NCBI GenBank assembly: GCA_017460175.1 | Contig: JAFUBO010000001.1 | Coordinates: 1 to 64,000 of the forward strand | DNA from: Bacilli bacterium | GTDB lineage: Bacteria; Bacillota_I; Bacilli_A; RF39; UBA660 | DNA length: 64,000 nucleotides | Reading direction: 5' to 3' | Shown: positions 16,191-24,641 of the stretch, in pieces | Position numbering within the stretch: position 1 is the stretch's first letter | Layout: each line of letters opens with the position of its first letter | Notes under the pieces: generated by a model | Databases searched by the model: none | The model's input: the letters and a program-made list of their open reading frames with translations, nothing else | What the model was told of the DNA's origin: nothing | Translations under genes and position numbers: made by a program

Positions 16191-17162
16191 ATGAAAAATA
16201 TAAAAGACAATTCTAATATCAAATTAAAAGTATTAGCAACTGCAACTACATTATCATTCCTATTAACTGGATTTAAAATAGTATCATCACAAAAAAAATT
16301 AAATAAAACACTTTCAAAACAACATGAACTATTTGATGAATATACTCCAGTAAAACTTAATAATGAAATTACAAACACATCATACAAATATAAAAACAAA
16401 ACTATCCCATTAAAAACTATAAATAATAATGAAGAATTATCATTAATATTTGAAAATCAAGATGAAATAATTTCTTTCTATTCAAAAGTATTTCAATTAA
16501 ATGAACAGATAGTAAAAGATAAAATATTGGAGTTACAAAACAATAATCCATATTCTTGGCAGTATGGAGATATGTTAAATAAAATATCTTATGAAACAGA
16601 AGAACAAGCAATTGCGAGAACTATTGCTGATATATCAGCTCATCCAGAAGATTTTGATTTAGTTGAAGAAGAAATAAGAAAAGATAATTACGAATTAGAA
16701 GAATATTTACCAGAAGAATTAATTTGTAAATTTTCAGATGTAATAGGAATAAATCCTAACATAGCTTTAGCGATAGCCTATGGGGAATGTGGTAGCTCAC
16801 TAGATTCTTATAATTTTACTCATAATCATAATGCTGCAGGTATACATCCAAGAGATGGATATACAGGTCCAACTACTTCTGAAGGATATGTAATTTACTT
16901 AAATGAAGCAGAAGGATTATTTAGATTTGTATTATTATTACATGATGATTTTTATGTCGATATAGATAGTGATATAGATAGAATAAATTCCATGTCATAT
17001 ACATTTTGTTCAGTACCAGACCATTGGAGAAATTTAGTAGGTGGAATATATTATGATTTAGAAGAAAATGGAACAGACTATTATTACACAACATTTAATT
17101 ATCAAGGTAGAGATTTAGTATATCCAGAAACACCACAAAAAACATATGTAATTGAAAAATAG
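16191..17162 (+). CDS. Exported lysozyme-like cell-wall hydrolase
   Basis: A 323-residue protein with an N-terminal signal or anchor helix (about residues 10-32) and a central helical region. From about 175 there is a lysozyme-like glucosaminidase fold. The ALAIAYGECGSS segment offers a catalytic Glu, NHNAAGIHPRDGY matches the N-x-x-G-I substrate loop of GH73-type enzymes, and F-x-x-F-L-L-L-H-D-D-F and VPDHWRNLV follow. It probably cuts peptidoglycan glycan strands outside the cell. An AAAGGAAG site precedes the start. It is a single-gene unit. Confidence 0.7.
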   Translation: MKNIKDNSNIKLKVLATATTLSFLLTGFKIVSSQKKLNKTLSKQHELFDEYTPVKLNNEITNTSYKYKNKTIPLKTINNNEELSLIFENQDEIISFYSKVFQLNEQIVKDKILELQNNNPYSWQYGDMLNKISYETEEQAIARTIADISAHPEDFDLVEEEIRKDNYELEEYLPEELICKFSDVIGINPNIALAIAYGECGSSLDSYNFTHNHNAAGIHPRDGYTGPTTSEGYVIYLNEAEGLFRFVLLLHDDFYVDIDSDIDRINSMSYTFCSVPDHWRNLVGGIYYDLEENGTDYYYTTFNYQGRDLVYPETPQKTYVIEK

Positions 17163-17185
17163 ATTCAAAGGAATCTATTTTTTTT
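17157..17185. terminator. Bidirectional terminator between convergent genes
   Basis: A 10-bp stem (17157-17166 with 17171-17180) with a T-run on the + strand. The stop codon of the lysozyme-like gene lies within it. Confidence 0.75.
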
Positions 17186-17915
17186 AATAACTATAATCAA
17201 AATATGATCTAGATAAAGTTTTCTTTTTAATTGTTTTTAAAGTTGGATCATCTTCATTACAATAATTTTTATAATCATCACAAAATTTTTTTATTACATC
17301 TATATCTATATATTTACAATATAAATAAGAATTAACATCAACTCCAATGTAATCTGCATCTTCCCAAGGTTTTAACTTATAAATACTATCAATAACAGTA
17401 TTTAATACACTCCTAGAATTTAAAATATATAATTCATCTTTATCTAACGAATTAGTAAAGTAGCCTCTATCTAAATCTATAAAATAATAAGTATCTTTAT
17501 AAAATAAAATATTTTTACCATGAATATCTTGTAATAAAAAATTTTCATTACTTATTCTTTTAATGTTATCTAAAACAATTTCAAAATTTTTAAATAAAGT
17601 TGATAATTTAGTAGAAGAATTAATTTTACAAATATCATTTGATTTTATATATTCATAAATATATCCTGACATTTTATTATCTATATATAAAAGTTTTTTA
17701 GGACCGATAACATATTCATTAGAAATTGAATTTATTCCCTCAAGGTTATCTATAAAATTTGGTTTATTTAATAACTCAATCGAATAGTAATTATTTTTAT
17801 ATTTTTTAATTACATTACCATCTTTTGCCATATAACAACGCGCAGTAGTACCTACACCAATGGGAATAGGATATTTTATTAACTCTTTAATGTCATCTAC
17901 ATAAATTTTTTCCAT
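17184..17915 (-). CDS. Protein-kinase-fold phosphotransferase
   Basis: A 243-residue protein with a kinase-like core. A G-V-G-T-T-A-R-C-Y loop is followed by an ATP-binding Lys in VIKKYKN and a D-I-H-G-K-N catalytic loop with Asp and Asn. F-I-D-L-D-R-G stands in for the DFG metal site. It looks active and is closer to small bacterial kinases or aminoglycoside-phosphotransferase-like proteins than to PknB. The start at 17915 is set by a GGTGATTAC site; upstream in-frame ATGs lack one. The substrate is unknown. A relative without the catalytic Asp is encoded at 25952. Confidence 0.7.
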   Translation of the reverse strand: MEKIYVDDIKELIKYPIPIGVGTTARCYMAKDGNVIKKYKNNYYSIELLNKPNFIDNLEGINSISNEYVIGPKKLLYIDNKMSGYIYEYIKSNDICKINSSTKLSTLFKNFEIVLDNIKRISNENFLLQDIHGKNILFYKDTYYFIDLDRGYFTNSLDKDELYILNSRSVLNTVIDSIYKLKPWEDADYIGVDVNSYLYCKYIDIDVIKKFCDDYKNYCNEDDPTLKTIKKKTLSRSYFDYSY

Positions 17916-17952
17916 AGTAATCACCAGTCCATAATATAACATAATAATTAAA

Positions 17953-17978
17953 ATAAAAAACTAGTCACTAGACTAGTT
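17953..17978 (-). terminator. Terminator of tRNA-His
   Basis: An 8-bp stem (17959-17966 with 17971-17978) followed on the minus strand by a T-run (17955-17960 read as A on the + strand). Confidence 0.7.
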
Positions 17979-17988
17979 ATATTTCTAA

Positions 17989-18065
17989 TGGGGCGTCGTA
18001 TGAGAATCGAACTCATGCATACTAGTGCCACAAACTAGCGTGTTAACCACTTCACCAACGGCGCC
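17989..18065 (-). tRNA. tRNA-His (GTG)
   Basis: A cloverleaf on the minus strand with anticodon loop TTGTGGC between CTAGT and ACTAG, an encoded CCA, discriminator C73 and a G at -1, all as expected for tRNA-His. One acceptor-stem pair (position 4 with 69) reads as a C-A mismatch. Confidence 0.93.
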
Positions 18066-18083
18066 ATTTCAAAATACATATCT

Positions 18084-18112
18084 ATTTTAACAATAAATCT
18101 TAAAATTGACAA
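18084..18112 (-). promoter_or_regulatory. Promoter of tRNA-His
   Basis: On the minus strand TTGTCA (18107-18112), a 17-base spacer and TAAAAT (18084-18089). Confidence 0.65.
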
Positions 18113-18187
18113 GTATTATTTTACTTTTTAGGCATTTGTCTATACGGATATTTACCCAGCGAATAAATTAAAAAGAAGGGAGATATT

Positions 18188-18607
18188 ATGAATAACTATA
18201 AATATTACGATTATTTATATAGAAATAATATGAATATGAATATAAATAATCAAAATCTATTTAATCCAAAAGAAGGATTTGTCAAAGGAAATATGTTTCC
18301 TAATTTATATAATGAATATAAAAATTATCAACCACAACAATTGATTCCAAGAAATGAACAAGAAAAAATGCTTTATGAATTAGATTCAATTAGTTTTGCA
18401 GCCCATGAATTAAATCTATATTTAGATATGCATCCAGAAGATCAAAGTATGGTAACATTATTTAATGATTACAGAAAAAAACTAGAAGAATTAACAAAAC
18501 AATATGAAGAAAAATATGGACCTTTTACAGTAAATTCAAATGAGATGGAAAATAAAACATTCTCATGGATTAACTCACCATGGCCATGGGAGGGAAACAA
18601 TGTTTAA
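18188..18607 (+). CDS. cotJB: Spore coat protein: CotJA-like segment fused to CotJB
   Basis: A 139-residue protein. Residues about 26-50 (PKEGFVKGNMFPNLYNEYK) match the P-x-E-G-x-x-x-G-x-x-F-P-x-L core of CotJA. Residues about 58-139 (MLYELDSISFAAHELNLYLD, YGP near 113, SPWPWE near the end) are CotJB. In Bacillus these are separate genes, so this looks like a CotJA-CotJB fusion. The start at 18188 follows AGGGAG. The 3' end overlaps cotJC by 8 bases. No clear sigma-A promoter is seen before it, consistent with a sporulation sigma factor. Confidence 0.85.
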   Translation: MNNYKYYDYLYRNNMNMNINNQNLFNPKEGFVKGNMFPNLYNEYKNYQPQQLIPRNEQEKMLYELDSISFAAHELNLYLDMHPEDQSMVTLFNDYRKKLEELTKQYEEKYGPFTVNSNEMENKTFSWINSPWPWEGNNV

Positions 18608-19244
18608 ATATGTTAAAAGATTACAATATCCAATTAATATTAAAAAGAAAGATTTAAGAATGGCTAAATACTTAGTTACTCAATATGGTGGATCTAATGG
18701 AGAGTTAGGTGCAGCCTTACGTTATTTAAATCAAAGATTAACTATGCCAGATAATAAAGGTAAAGCATTATTAAACGATATTGGTACAGAAGAATTAGGT
18801 CACGTTGAAATGTTAGAAACAATGATCTATCAATTAATGAAAGATGCGACACTAGAAGAAATAAAAGAAGCAGGCCTTGATACTCATTATGCAGAACATG
18901 CTAAAGCATTATTCCCAACAGATGCTAATGGTGTACCTTTTACAACAACTTATTTTGCAACAACAGGTGATCCACTAGCTGATATTTCAGAAGATATGGC
19001 TGCTGAACAAAAAGCACGAGCTGTCTATGAAAACCTAATTGACCTAACAGATGACCCTGATGTAATAGGACCACTTCTATGGTTAAGACAAAGAGAAATA
19101 GTACATTATGCAAGATTTAAAGAATTATTTGAACACTATGAAAAAAAATTACAAAATGGTAATAATGAAATAGTAAATACGAAATATATTCCTAACAATG
19201 ATTACTTTATAACTAATTTAAATAACTATAATAATTACATGTAA
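18600..19244 (+). CDS. cotJC: Spore coat protein CotJC, manganese-catalase family
   Basis: A 214-residue four-helix-bundle protein. MFKYVKRLQYPINI at the start, YGGSNGELGAALRYL and the metal-ligand helices (ELGHVEMLE with E-x-x-H, then a C-terminal REIVHYARF with E-x-x-H) match CotJC and di-manganese catalases. It probably detoxifies peroxide in or on the spore coat. The ATG at 18600 is chosen because it gives the family N-terminus and has AGGGA just upstream. It overlaps the CotJB stop, so the two are translationally coupled. Confidence 0.93.
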   Translation: MFKYVKRLQYPINIKKKDLRMAKYLVTQYGGSNGELGAALRYLNQRLTMPDNKGKALLNDIGTEELGHVEMLETMIYQLMKDATLEEIKEAGLDTHYAEHAKALFPTDANGVPFTTTYFATTGDPLADISEDMAAEQKARAVYENLIDLTDDPDVIGPLLWLRQREIVHYARFKELFEHYEKKLQNGNNEIVNTKYIPNNDYFITNLNNYNNYM

Positions 19245-19295
19245 AAAGATAGAGAAATCTACCTTTTTATGTTATATTAATAGGGAGGTACAATT

Positions 19296-19847
19296 ATGGA
19301 ATACAAAATTACATTAAAAAAATTTTTTGGTCACTTACATACAGTAAATATTCATAGATTTAGAGTATTTAAATTATCTTGTAAAGTAGGAATACCTTTT
19401 CAAGGATTAGTTCATGACTTATCAAAATATCATCCCGAAGAATTTTGGGAAAGCGTAAAATATTATCAAGGAACATATAGCCCAATAAGAAATTGTAAAA
19501 TGGACATAGGTTATAGTAAAGCATGGATACGTCATAAAGGAAGAAATAAACATCATTACGAATATTGGTCTGACTTAAATTCACCTGTACCTAATCCAAT
19601 AATGCCATTTAAATACTTTTTAGAACTTGTATGTGATAGTTACGCTGCTGGAATGACTTATTGTAAAAAAGGATGGACTCCAGAGTATCAAGAAAATTAT
19701 TGGAAGAAAGTTAGAAATGATAAATATCTAAATTCAAAAATGGTAAAAATGTTAGATGAAATATATAATAGTGGCACTAAATATGGATTAAAAAAAGTAT
19801 TTAATAGAAAATACTTAAAAAATGTTTATGATAAATATAATAAATAG
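19296..19847 (+). CDS. DUF5662 family protein
   Basis: A 183-residue soluble protein rich in His, Tyr and Trp. HLHTVNIHR, HDLSKYHPEEFWES and HKGRNKHHYEYW motifs match DUF5662, found in many Firmicutes and phages and sometimes labelled catalase without proof. The His/Asp clusters (H-D-L-S-K, H-H-Y-E-Y-W) recall HD-type metal sites. GGGAGG precedes the start. It lies 50 bases after cotJC and 9 bases before the LD-carboxypeptidase gene, so it probably begins an operon with the latter. Confidence 0.8.
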   Translation: MEYKITLKKFFGHLHTVNIHRFRVFKLSCKVGIPFQGLVHDLSKYHPEEFWESVKYYQGTYSPIRNCKMDIGYSKAWIRHKGRNKHHYEYWSDLNSPVPNPIMPFKYFLELVCDSYAAGMTYCKKGWTPEYQENYWKKVRNDKYLNSKMVKMLDEIYNSGTKYGLKKVFNRKYLKNVYDKYNK

Positions 19848-19856
19848 GAGGTAATA

Positions 19857-20870
19857 ATGTTATATCCAAAATACTTAAAAATAAATGATACTATTGGTGT
19901 ACCTGCACCATCAGATGGAGCTTATGATGAAGCTCATATTAATAGATATAAATACTCTTCAAATTTTTTTGAAAATAAAAATTATAAATTAGAGTTATCT
20001 AAAAATATAAATAAAAGTACTATGGCAAGAAGTGCTGATAAAAAAGAAAGAGGAAAAGAATTAAATGAAATGTTTAAATCTAAAGATATAGATTTTATTC
20101 TATGTGCTAGTGGAGGAGAATTCTTAGTAGAATGCCTACCATATATAGATTTTAATCTAATAAAAGAAAATCCTAAGTTTGTCGCAGGGTTTAGTGATCC
20201 TACAGGAATACTTTTTCCTATAACTACTAAATATGATATCGCAACTATTTATGGAAACAATTTTTCATCATTTGGAAGAGAAAAATTAAGTAAAAGTCAC
20301 TATGATTTTTTAGATTTGATAGAAGGCAAAAAACTATCATTTGAAAGTTATCCTTTATATGAAGAAGAAAGACCAAAAACTATTACCGGATTAGAATCAT
20401 ATAATTTAACTGAAAAAGTAGAATGGAAAACTTTAAATAATAAAGACATAAAAATAGAAGGTAGAATTATAGGTGGCTGTATTGATATAATTTCAGAACT
20501 TATAGGTACTAAATATGATGGTATGAAAGAATTTAATGAAAAATACAAAGATGATGGAATTATTTGGTACTTTGATAATTGTGAATTAAGTATGGAAGAA
20601 ATAATTAGAGTACTATGGAAAATGAATGAATTTGATTATTTTAAATATTGCAAAGGAGTAATATTTGGAAGATTTGGAGTTAATTCATCATGGGTAGGTT
20701 ATGATTTAAAAAGTTGTCTAAAAGATAGTATACTAATTGATTTAAATATACCAATAATATATGATGCAGATATATCTCATAAACCAGAATGTTTACCAAT
20801 ATTAAATGGTAGTATTGCAACTATTGAATGTACTAAAAATAAGGGAACAATAAGTTTTGAATTAAAATAA
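19857..20870 (+). CDS. LD-carboxypeptidase / MccF-like peptidase S66
   Basis: A 337-residue serine peptidase of family S66. The nucleophile Ser lies in FVAGFSDPTG. The catalytic Glu is in WYFDNCELS and the His in DADISHKPECLP. Members trim the terminal D-Ala from tetrapeptide stems during peptidoglycan recycling, or cleave microcin C-like peptide nucleotides (MccF immunity). The long internal segment and the FDNCE motif favour the MccF side, but sequence alone does not decide. GGAGGT precedes the start; it follows the DUF5662 gene closely. Confidence 0.88.
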   Translation: MLYPKYLKINDTIGVPAPSDGAYDEAHINRYKYSSNFFENKNYKLELSKNINKSTMARSADKKERGKELNEMFKSKDIDFILCASGGEFLVECLPYIDFNLIKENPKFVAGFSDPTGILFPITTKYDIATIYGNNFSSFGREKLSKSHYDFLDLIEGKKLSFESYPLYEEERPKTITGLESYNLTEKVEWKTLNNKDIKIEGRIIGGCIDIISELIGTKYDGMKEFNEKYKDDGIIWYFDNCELSMEEIIRVLWKMNEFDYFKYCKGVIFGRFGVNSSWVGYDLKSCLKDSILIDLNIPIIYDADISHKPECLPILNGSIATIECTKNKGTISFELK

Positions 20871-20893
20871 AATACCATAAATGGTATTTTTTT
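20869..20893 (+). terminator. Intrinsic terminator
   Basis: AAAATACCAT/ATGGTATTTT with a two-base gap between the arms, followed by Ts. Confidence 0.75.
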
Positions 20894-20904
20894 AAATGTG
20901 TCAA

Positions 20905-20958
20905 TTTATCGTAAAACGATAAATAAATATTGACTTTCAAAAAATATAATCATATACT
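20905..20958 (+). promoter_or_regulatory. Promoter and candidate operator of the DUF2975/XRE operon
   Basis: TTGACT (20930-20935), a 17-base spacer and TATACT (20953-20958). Just upstream is a perfect inverted repeat, TTTATCGT (20905-20912) and ACGATAAA (20916-20923). An autoregulatory site for the HTH protein at 21457 is plausible but inferred. Confidence 0.5.
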
Positions 20959-20980
20959 TAATTCGTGAAGGAGAAATTAT

Positions 20981-21445
20981 ATGCAAAAAAATAATAATCA
21001 AAAAACAGGTAAAATAATAAAGATACTATTAATCATAGGAATGATTATATCCATACCTATAATGGGAATAATTCCATTTTTATTAAAACACAGTATATCA
21101 TTAATACATGCAATATTAATAATATATCCAAATGGTATATTGATGTTAGTAATTATATGGGAATTTATTAAACTATTTAAATCACTAGAAATGAATAATC
21201 CATTTAATCATAATAATGTAAAAATATTAAAGAATACAGGAACTATTTCATTTATAATGAGTAGTATATGGTTTATTGATTTATTAGATTTACTTCTTGT
21301 TATAAAAAATTATTACATAAACTACATAATAGTATTATTATTTTTAACATTATTATTTATAGGTGTAGGAATATCTTTATATATACTAAGTGCTTTATTT
21401 AAACAAGCAACTGATTATAAAGAAGAAAACGATTTGACAATATAG
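20981..21445 (+). CDS. DUF2975 family membrane protein
   Basis: A 154-residue protein with four membrane helices (near 12-32, 42-62, 84-104 and 114-138). An L-F-K-S-L-E-M-N-N-P-F motif after the second helix is typical of DUF2975. In Firmicutes these genes nearly always precede a small YozG-type HTH regulator, as here (11 bases downstream). The pair is thought to act together, the membrane protein perhaps sensing a signal and restraining the regulator; the function is unproven. AAGGAGA precedes the start. Confidence 0.85.
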   Translation: MQKNNNQKTGKIIKILLIIGMIISIPIMGIIPFLLKHSISLIHAILIIYPNGILMLVIIWEFIKLFKSLEMNNPFNHNNVKILKNTGTISFIMSSIWFIDLLDLLLVIKNYYINYIIVLLFLTLLFIGVGISLYILSALFKQATDYKEENDLTI

Positions 21446-21456
21446 GGGGTATATAA

Positions 21457-21666
21457 ATGATTGTAGTTAATTTAGATGTAATGATGGCTAAAAGAAAAAT
21501 ATCGTCTATCGAATTAGCAGAACGCTTAGGTATAACGCAAGCTAATCTTTCTATATTAAAAACTAATAAAGGTAAAGCAATTAGATTTTCTACTTTAAAT
21601 AAAATATGTGAAATACTAGATTGTAAACCTGGAGACATTTTAGATTATAAAGGAGATGAAAAATAA
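21457..21666 (+). CDS. XRE-family HTH regulator, YozG type
   Basis: A 69-residue DNA-binding protein that is almost entirely a Cro/CI-like helix-turn-helix. The AERLGITQANLSILK recognition region and the ending C-K-P-G-D-I-L-D-Y are typical of YozG. It is partnered with DUF2975 upstream. GGGGG precedes the start. Its stop overlaps the next start by one base. It may bind the inverted repeat at 20905-20923. Confidence 0.9.
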   Translation: MIVVNLDVMMAKRKISSIELAERLGITQANLSILKTNKGKAIRFSTLNKICEILDCKPGDILDYKGDEK

Positions 21667-23081
21667 TGAAAAAATTATGGATTTATTTATTAGTATTATG
21701 TATCCTAAACTCAGTATTATTATTTAATAATAGTTTAGGTATTAACGTAATTATATTTACTGTTCCATTCTTAATATACTTATTAGTATATTTAAAAATG
21801 AACAAATTGATAACAAATAAAAAAGGATTATTATTTTTAATTCCAATATTAGTATTATCAGGTACTAGTGCATTTTATAGTAATGTGTTTACATTGTTAA
21901 ATGTATTAGTAATTCCAATTTTATATATATTATTCTTTGTATATACAACATCACCTACATATAATATTATTGATTTATTAAAGAAAACAATATTATATAT
22001 ATTCTTACCATTAAGTAAAATTGGTAATCTATTTATAGTAGTAACAAATGGTATAAGAGATAAAATAAAGTTGAATGATAATACAAAAAAATTCTTAAAA
22101 GCATTATTAATAGTAGCACCTATAACAATATTAGTATTATGGTTATTAACAAGTGCTGATATGGTATTCGGAAATTATTTTTCTAATATATTTAAAATAT
22201 TTGATTATATTCCAAAGACTAATATAATTGGAAGAATAACAGTTATTTTAATATTATTCACATATATAGGTTCAACTTTAATATATTCAATGAATCCAGA
22301 AAAAACTGAAACAAAAAGAAAAAATTTAGATTACTATACAATAAGATTATTACTAACAGTATTAAATATAATATATATATTATTTGATATTATTCAAATA
22401 AGATCATTATTACTACATCATGTGGGTAATACTATTACTTATGCAGAATATGCACGCCAAGGATTCTTTCAATTAATGTTTATTTCTGTAATAAACTTAA
22501 TAATCATATTATTGTCAAAAAGTACTAAAGAGACTAAATATAATAAAACAATGAGTATATCAATGATATTTTTAACACTAATAATAATTGTTTCATCATT
22601 TATTAGAATGTACTTATATGAATCTACTTATGGATATACAATACTAAGATTAGGTGTATATATAATACTAATAACAGAAGTATTATTATTAATCCCAACA
22701 ATAATATATATATTTAATCCTAAATTTAAAATATTAAGAAGCTATTTATATATAACTATATTTGTATATACATTTATTAATTTATTTTCTATAGAAAAGA
22801 TAATTACAGAAAATAATATTAAAAGATATTTTATAAAAAATGATATTGATATAGAATATTTAGAAAACTATAATTACGATAATATTCCACAATTATATGA
22901 ATTATTTAGACAAAGCGATGATGAAAAAATAAAAGGAAGTATAGCAGTTTATTTTTATCATATGAAAGATACCTTAGAAATAGATAATGATAATATTTTT
23001 GAATATAGCTATTCTAAAGAACAAGCAAAAAAAATATTAGATAAAGTAAAAGTAAAAGAAGATAAAATATATTTAAAATAA
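21666..23081 (+). CDS. Polytopic membrane protein, DUF4153/DUF4173 type
   Basis: A 471-residue integral membrane protein with about eleven to twelve helices. The S-A-D-M-V-F-G-N-Y-F segment near 160 and the Y-A-E-Y-A-R-Q-G-F-F-Q-L-M motif near 260 are typical of DUF4153/DUF4173 proteins, which are uncharacterised. A soluble tail of about 90 residues ends it. Translational coupling with the XRE gene (stop/start overlap) places it in the same operon, perhaps as a regulated output. Confidence 0.8.
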   Translation: MKKLWIYLLVLCILNSVLLFNNSLGINVIIFTVPFLIYLLVYLKMNKLITNKKGLLFLIPILVLSGTSAFYSNVFTLLNVLVIPILYILFFVYTTSPTYNIIDLLKKTILYIFLPLSKIGNLFIVVTNGIRDKIKLNDNTKKFLKALLIVAPITILVLWLLTSADMVFGNYFSNIFKIFDYIPKTNIIGRITVILILFTYIGSTLIYSMNPEKTETKRKNLDYYTIRLLLTVLNIIYILFDIIQIRSLLLHHVGNTITYAEYARQGFFQLMFISVINLIIILLSKSTKETKYNKTMSISMIFLTLIIIVSSFIRMYLYESTYGYTILRLGVYIILITEVLLLIPTIIYIFNPKFKILRSYLYITIFVYTFINLFSIEKIITENNIKRYFIKNDIDIEYLENYNYDNIPQLYELFRQSDDEKIKGSIAVYFYHMKDTLEIDNDNIFEYSYSKEQAKKILDKVKVKEDKIYLK

Positions 23082-23106
23082 AAAGGAAAATCAAATTTCC
23101 TTTTTT
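23079..23106. terminator. Bidirectional terminator between convergent genes
   Basis: AAAAAGGAAA/TTTCCTTTTT stem with a six-base loop and T-runs on both strands. The last codons of the sirtuin gene lie within it. Confidence 0.75.
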
Positions 23107-23816
23107 ATTTGTTCAAATACTTTTCCAATGTTTTCATGTATAACTAAATCACACATATTATCATAACTAGTTTTATCTTTATTAATAAGAACTAAATGTT
23201 TTCCTCTAAAGTAGTTAATAAATCCTGCAGCAGGGTAAACATTTAAACTAGTTCCTCCTATTATTAATAAATCACAATTAGATATAGCCTTGATAGAATT
23301 AGACACTGTATCATCATCCAACCCTTCTTCATACAGTACTACATCAGGTTTTATTATACCACCACAACTACATCTAGGAATATCTTTACTATTAAAAACA
23401 AACTCTTCATCGTAAAATTTATGACATTTCATACAATGATTTTTTTTAATAGAACCATGTAATTCATATACATTAATACTTCCTGCATCCGTATGAAAAC
23501 CATCTATATTTTGAGTAATAACACAATCTAATAATTTTTTATCTTCCATTAATTTTAATACTTCATGAGTAATATTAGGTTTAAAGTTTCTCGTATTTAA
23601 TTTATCTCTATAGAATTTATAAAATTCTTTCGTATAATTCATAAAAAAATGATGAGATAAAATTTCTTCAGGAGGATAATCATATTTCTCATAATATAAT
23701 CCATCTTTACTTCTAAAATCTTTTAAACCAGATTCAGTAGAAACTCCAGCTCCACCAAAGAATACTATGTTTTTAGATTCTTTAATCCAAGCAATTAATG
23801 TATCAATATCACTCAT
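23091..23816 (-). CDS. cobB: NAD-dependent protein deacetylase, sirtuin family
   Basis: A 241-residue Sir2 protein that removes acyl groups from lysines using NAD+. The NAD site F-F-G-G-A-G-V-S-T-E-S-G-L-K-D-F-R-S, the T-Q-N-I-D-G-F-H motif and the catalytic His in ELHGS are present. A zinc module with Cys pairs (CMKC and CSC) and a G-T-S-L-N-V-Y-P-A segment complete it. The start at 23816 gives the normal N-terminus and follows GGTGATTTT. It is a single minus-strand gene. Confidence 0.93.
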   Translation of the reverse strand: MSDIDTLIAWIKESKNIVFFGGAGVSTESGLKDFRSKDGLYYEKYDYPPEEILSHHFFMNYTKEFYKFYRDKLNTRNFKPNITHEVLKLMEDKKLLDCVITQNIDGFHTDAGSINVYELHGSIKKNHCMKCHKFYDEEFVFNSKDIPRCSCGGIIKPDVVLYEEGLDDDTVSNSIKAISNCDLLIIGGTSLNVYPAAGFINYFRGKHLVLINKDKTSYDNMCDLVIHENIGKVFEQIKKEI

Positions 23817-23866
23817 AAAATCACCAATTATATTATACAATATTATTAGAATAAGGTGCTTCAAAA

Positions 23867-23895
23867 TTGACAAAATTGCAATTTTAGTGTATAAT
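23867..23895 (+). promoter_or_regulatory. Strong sigma-A promoter
   Basis: TTGACA (23867-23872), a 17-base spacer and TATAAT (23890-23895): a consensus match driving the 3D-domain gene. Confidence 0.85.
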
Positions 23896-23925
23896 ATACG
23901 TATCAATTATTGAGGTGATTGAAAA

Positions 23926-24531
23926 ATGAGAAAAACTAAGTTAATTAGTTGTCTTACCCTAGTAGTTGCAATTATAATGATGTCTATTGGAATGATTATT
24001 CAAAGTAAGGATTATTTCAATGTAAAGACAGAAAAAGTAAATATGAAAGACATGACTGCCAGTGCTATTAACATAAATGATGAAAAACTTGAAGAGAAAA
24101 AAGAAACTACTGAATTAAAAACTGATATCAGTATGGATACAGCACCAGCAGGTTACATAAAGATAGAAAAAGTTTTCAGTGAAATAAGTACTGAAGAGGC
24201 CATAGCTGCTTTACAAGAAGGATCATTAAAAATGGAATATACTGCTGTATATTCATATAATGGTTTAACAAAAAGTAGAGGTGCTATGTACTTCAATGGA
24301 CATAAAGAAACATATTACTCTGAAAAAGTTCTTCCTGGTAATTCATTAGCTATTCCAGGTAGACACGTTGCAGATGATGGTACAATAAGAGATGCTGATG
24401 GATATATCTGTGTTGCTGCAGACCCTACATATGCTGGAAAAGGAACAATATTAATTACTTCACTTGGACCAGCAAAAGTATATGATAGTGGATGTGCATA
24501 TGGAACAATAGATATTTACGTAAGTTGGTAA
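23926..24531 (+). CDS. Membrane-anchored 3D-domain protein (lytic-enzyme-like)
   Basis: A 201-residue protein. A signal/anchor helix spans about 7-28, then a Lys/Glu-rich linker. The C-terminal 100 residues form a 3D domain (double-psi beta-barrel, as in MltA, YuiC and YorM). The three Asp signatures appear in D-A-D-G-Y-I-C-V-A-A-D-P, K-V-Y-D-S-G and I-D-I-Y-V-S-W. Such proteins cut or modify peptidoglycan, often around spore germination. GAGGTGA precedes the start. A terminator separates it from the OLE-like RNA. Confidence 0.85.
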   Translation: MRKTKLISCLTLVVAIIMMSIGMIIQSKDYFNVKTEKVNMKDMTASAININDEKLEEKKETTELKTDISMDTAPAGYIKIEKVFSEISTEEAIAALQEGSLKMEYTAVYSYNGLTKSRGAMYFNGHKETYYSEKVLPGNSLAIPGRHVADDGTIRDADGYICVAADPTYAGKGTILITSLGPAKVYDSGCAYGTIDIYVSW

Positions 24532-24534
24532 GAC

Positions 24535-24560
24535 AAAAGACTACAAAAGTAGTCTTTTTT
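24535..24560 (+). terminator. Intrinsic terminator
   Basis: AAAAGACTAC/GTAGTCTTTT with an AAAA loop and a T-run, ending the 3D-domain gene. Confidence 0.85.
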
Positions 24561-24606
24561 AATGAAAAAAACATATAATATAGTAAGCTTAAAAAGCTTG
24601 TAAAAT

Positions 24607-24635
24607 TTGACAAAATGGTTAAAATTTGGTATAAT
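24607..24635 (+). promoter_or_regulatory. Consensus promoter of the OLE-like RNA
   Basis: TTGACA (24607-24612), a 17-base spacer and TATAAT (24630-24635): a perfect sigma-A promoter placing the start near 24642. Confidence 0.88.
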
Positions 24636-24641
24636 TATATA

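Noticed and set aside
18120-18187. A sporulation sigma promoter before cotJB
   Set aside because: Several weak matches to sigma-E, F/G and K boxes can be drawn, but none is convincing by eye, so no site is listed.
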